Part shown: positions 62,548 through 64,000 of the stretch, one piece after another
Layout of the letters: every line of letters starts with the position of its first letter
How positions within the stretch are numbered: the first letter of the stretch is position 1
Origin: Streptomyces marinisediminis
GTDB taxonomy: Bacteria > Actinomycetota > Actinomycetes > Streptomycetales > Streptomycetaceae
Reading direction: 5' to 3'
Assembly (NCBI RefSeq): GCF_026262575.1
Contig: NZ_JAPKFL010000001.1
Span: 310,001-374,000 of the forward strand
DNA: 64,000 bases
Program-made: the position numbers and the translations under genes
Notes under the pieces: generated by a model
Seen by the model: only the letters and a program-made list of their open reading frames with translations
The model's database searches: none
What the model was told of the DNA's origin: nothing

Positions 62548-64000
62548 GTGAGTACGTCAGCAGGCGCGACGGCCCTCGCGCCGACCGCGACCGCCACCGG
62601 CTTCTGCCGGGTGACCATCGTCGGCCCCGACAGCCGGATCGACGTCGCGCTGCCCGAGGACCTCGCCGTGGCCGACCTCTACCCGGAGATCCTGCGCCTG
62701 TCCGCGCAGACGCCGGCCGAGGGCGCGCCCGTGGGCTACCACCTCGTACGCCGCGACGGGACGGTGCTGGACGGCGCCCGGTCCCTGCTCGCCCAACGGG
62801 TGCTGGACGGCGAGGTGCTGAGCCTGCGTCCGTTCGCCGAGTCGCTGCCGCCCGCGGTCTTCGACGACGTCTCCGACGCGGTGGCGACGGCCGTCGTCCG
62901 GGACCGCACCCTGTGGAACGACCGGCTGATGCGGGCCGCCGGGCTCACCGGTGGCGTGGTGCTGCTGACGCTCATGGCGGGCGTCCTGTGGTTCGCCGAC
63001 CCGGTCGGCCACGACATGCACAGCCTCGCCGGGATCGTCGCCGGGTTGACCGCCGTGCTGCTGCTCGCCCTGGCCGCCGTCCGCACCCGGGTCTACGACG
63101 ACCGGGGCACCGGGACGGCGCTGGGCCTGGCCGCCCTGCCGCACGCCATGATCGCCGGGTCCGGCGTGCTGCCGCTCCAGGACGGGCACGGCGTTGGGCG
63201 GCTGCAGTTCCTGCTGGGCTGCGTGGCGGTGCTGCTGGCGGCCGCGGTGCTGGTCGCGGTGATCCCCGGCGGGGACGCGCCCTTCGTCGCCGCCGCCTTC
63301 GCGGCCGGCATCGGCACCCTGGCCGTCTTCGGCATGATCCTGCTGGACGCCGGGCCGCTGGCCGGCGCCGCGGTGTGCGCGCCGGTCGCGATCGGCGTCG
63401 TCGCCTTCCTGCCCGGCCTGTCCGCCCGCTTCGCCCGGCTGCCCATCGGCTACGCGCCGCCCCGGCCCGGGCAGGACGTGGCCGGGGTGGCCGCCGACGA
63501 TCCCTTCGCGCCCGCCGACCCCGGCCCGGTCGACCCCGAGCGCATCGCCGGACAGGTCCGGCGCGGGCACGCGATGCTGCTGGGCCTGGTCGGCGGCTGC
63601 TCCGTCGTCGTCGTGGGCGCCGCGGCCGTGCTGGGCTTCTCCGCCAACGCGTGGGCGCAGGTCCTCGCGCTCGCCACCGGCCTCGCCCTGCTGCTGCGCG
63701 CCCGGCTGTTCCGCTACACCTCGCAGATCACCTGCGCGCTGGCCGCCGGCGTCGCCGCCCTCGTGCTGCTCACCCTCGCCTTGGCCCTGCACACCCCGGC
63801 CACCGAGGACGGCGGCGGGCTGCGCACCCTGTGGCTGGCCGCGGCCCTGGCCCTGGGCGCCGCGCTGCTCACCGCGATCGGGCTGATCGTGCCCCGCGCG
63901 GGCCTGACCCCCTTCTGGGGCCGCGCGCTGGACCTCTTCGACGGCCTGGTCCTGCTCTCGCTGACGCCGCTGTGCCTGGCGGCGCTGGACGTCTACGACG
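62548..64000 (+). CDS. eccD: T7SS membrane channel component EccD, 3' end outside window
   Basis: The 484 visible codons show an N-terminal ubiquitin-like (YukD-type) domain (FCRVTIVGPDSRIDVALPED, VADLYPEILRL, LVRRDGTVLDGARSLLAQRV). A run of hydrophobic helices follows from about residue 130 (AAGLTGGVVLLTLMAGVLWF, MHSLAGIVAGLTAVLLLALA, FLLGCVAVLLAAAVLVAVIP and more). EccD has 11 transmembrane helices and lines the ESX pore as a dimer. GAGGGGG precedes GTG 62548. The end lies beyond the right edge of the window. Confidence 0.94.
   Translation, partial: MSTSAGATALAPTATATGFCRVTIVGPDSRIDVALPEDLAVADLYPEILRLSAQTPAEGAPVGYHLVRRDGTVLDGARSLLAQRVLDGEVLSLRPFAESLPPAVFDDVSDAVATAVVRDRTLWNDRLMRAAGLTGGVVLLTLMAGVLWFADPVGHDMHSLAGIVAGLTAVLLLALAAVRTRVYDDRGTGTALGLAALPHAMIAGSGVLPLQDGHGVGRLQFLLGCVAVLLAAAVLVAVIPGGDAPFVAAAFAAGIGTLAVFGMILLDAGPLAGAAVCAPVAIGVVAFLPGLSARFARLPIGYAPPRPGQDVAGVAADDPFAPADPGPVDPERIAGQVRRGHAMLLGLVGGCSVVVVGAAAVLGFSANAWAQVLALATGLALLLRARLFRYTSQITCALAAGVAALVLLTLALALHTPATEDGGGLRTLWLAAALALGAALLTAIGLIVPRAGLTPFWGRALDLFDGLVLLSLTPLCLAALDVYD

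Noticed and set aside
44412..64000. A search for eccA and PE/PPE sequence signatures in the ESX locus
   Set aside because: No AAA+ EccA-type gene and no literal PE or PPE N-terminal motif was found; the PE/PPE comparison is therefore only by architecture.

Overview
The window comes from a very GC-rich actinomycete, almost certainly a Streptomyces or close relative in the Streptomycetaceae. The evidence is third-position G/C throughout the genes, frequent GTG starts, a PucR/gabT neighbourhood, the rimP-nusA-ylxR-infB-ylxP-rbfA-truB-ribF block, and an ESX (type VII secretion, T7SS) locus carrying a BldB-type DUF397 gene. No tRNA, rRNA, CRISPR array, insertion sequence or prophage was seen.

Layout. 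1-18.2 kb is metabolism and membrane genes: a YbdK-type carboxylate-amine ligase (cut by the left edge), adenosine deaminase, a DUF4190 membrane protein, an APC permease, a PAP2 phosphatase, gabT, a large membrane ATPase resembling conjugation/secretion coupling proteins, a PucR regulator, a secreted M14 zinc carboxypeptidase, an aldehyde dehydrogenase and an acyl-CoA dehydrogenase. 18.2-23.9 kb is an accessory island read leftward: DUF2795, a small Esx-like protein, a 751-residue DUF6571-like protein, then three intact four-cysteine lipoproteins interleaved with three decayed pieces. The pieces show that a 'C-terminal tail + type-1 lipoprotein + type-2 lipoprotein' unit was duplicated in tandem. 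24.6-28.5 kb holds dxr, a site-2 protease and ispG. 28.5-35.7 kb holds a GNAT, TetR, FAD monooxygenase, second GNAT, a degenerate APH(6)-like kinase, a DUF4439 protein and a lipoprotein. 35.9-44.3 kb is the conserved transcription/translation block ending in ribF.

44.4-64 kb is the ESX locus: an EspI-like ATPase, a lipoprotein, an ESX-associated protein, eccE, eccB, mycP, bldB-like, a PE/PPE- or EspB-like pair, a second mycosin, two WXG100 genes, eccC and eccD (cut by the right edge). EccB-C-D-E plus mycosin form the membrane machine, EccC is the motor, and the WXG100 pair are the typical substrates. eccA is not present.

The most unusual features are the duplicated lipoprotein module next to an Esx-like/WXG-type protein pair (an arrangement reminiscent of effector-immunity arrays), a chain of three overlapping micro-ORFs in the infB leader, a low-GC segment covering the front of the second mycosin, and an APH(6)-fold protein that has lost two metal-binding residues.
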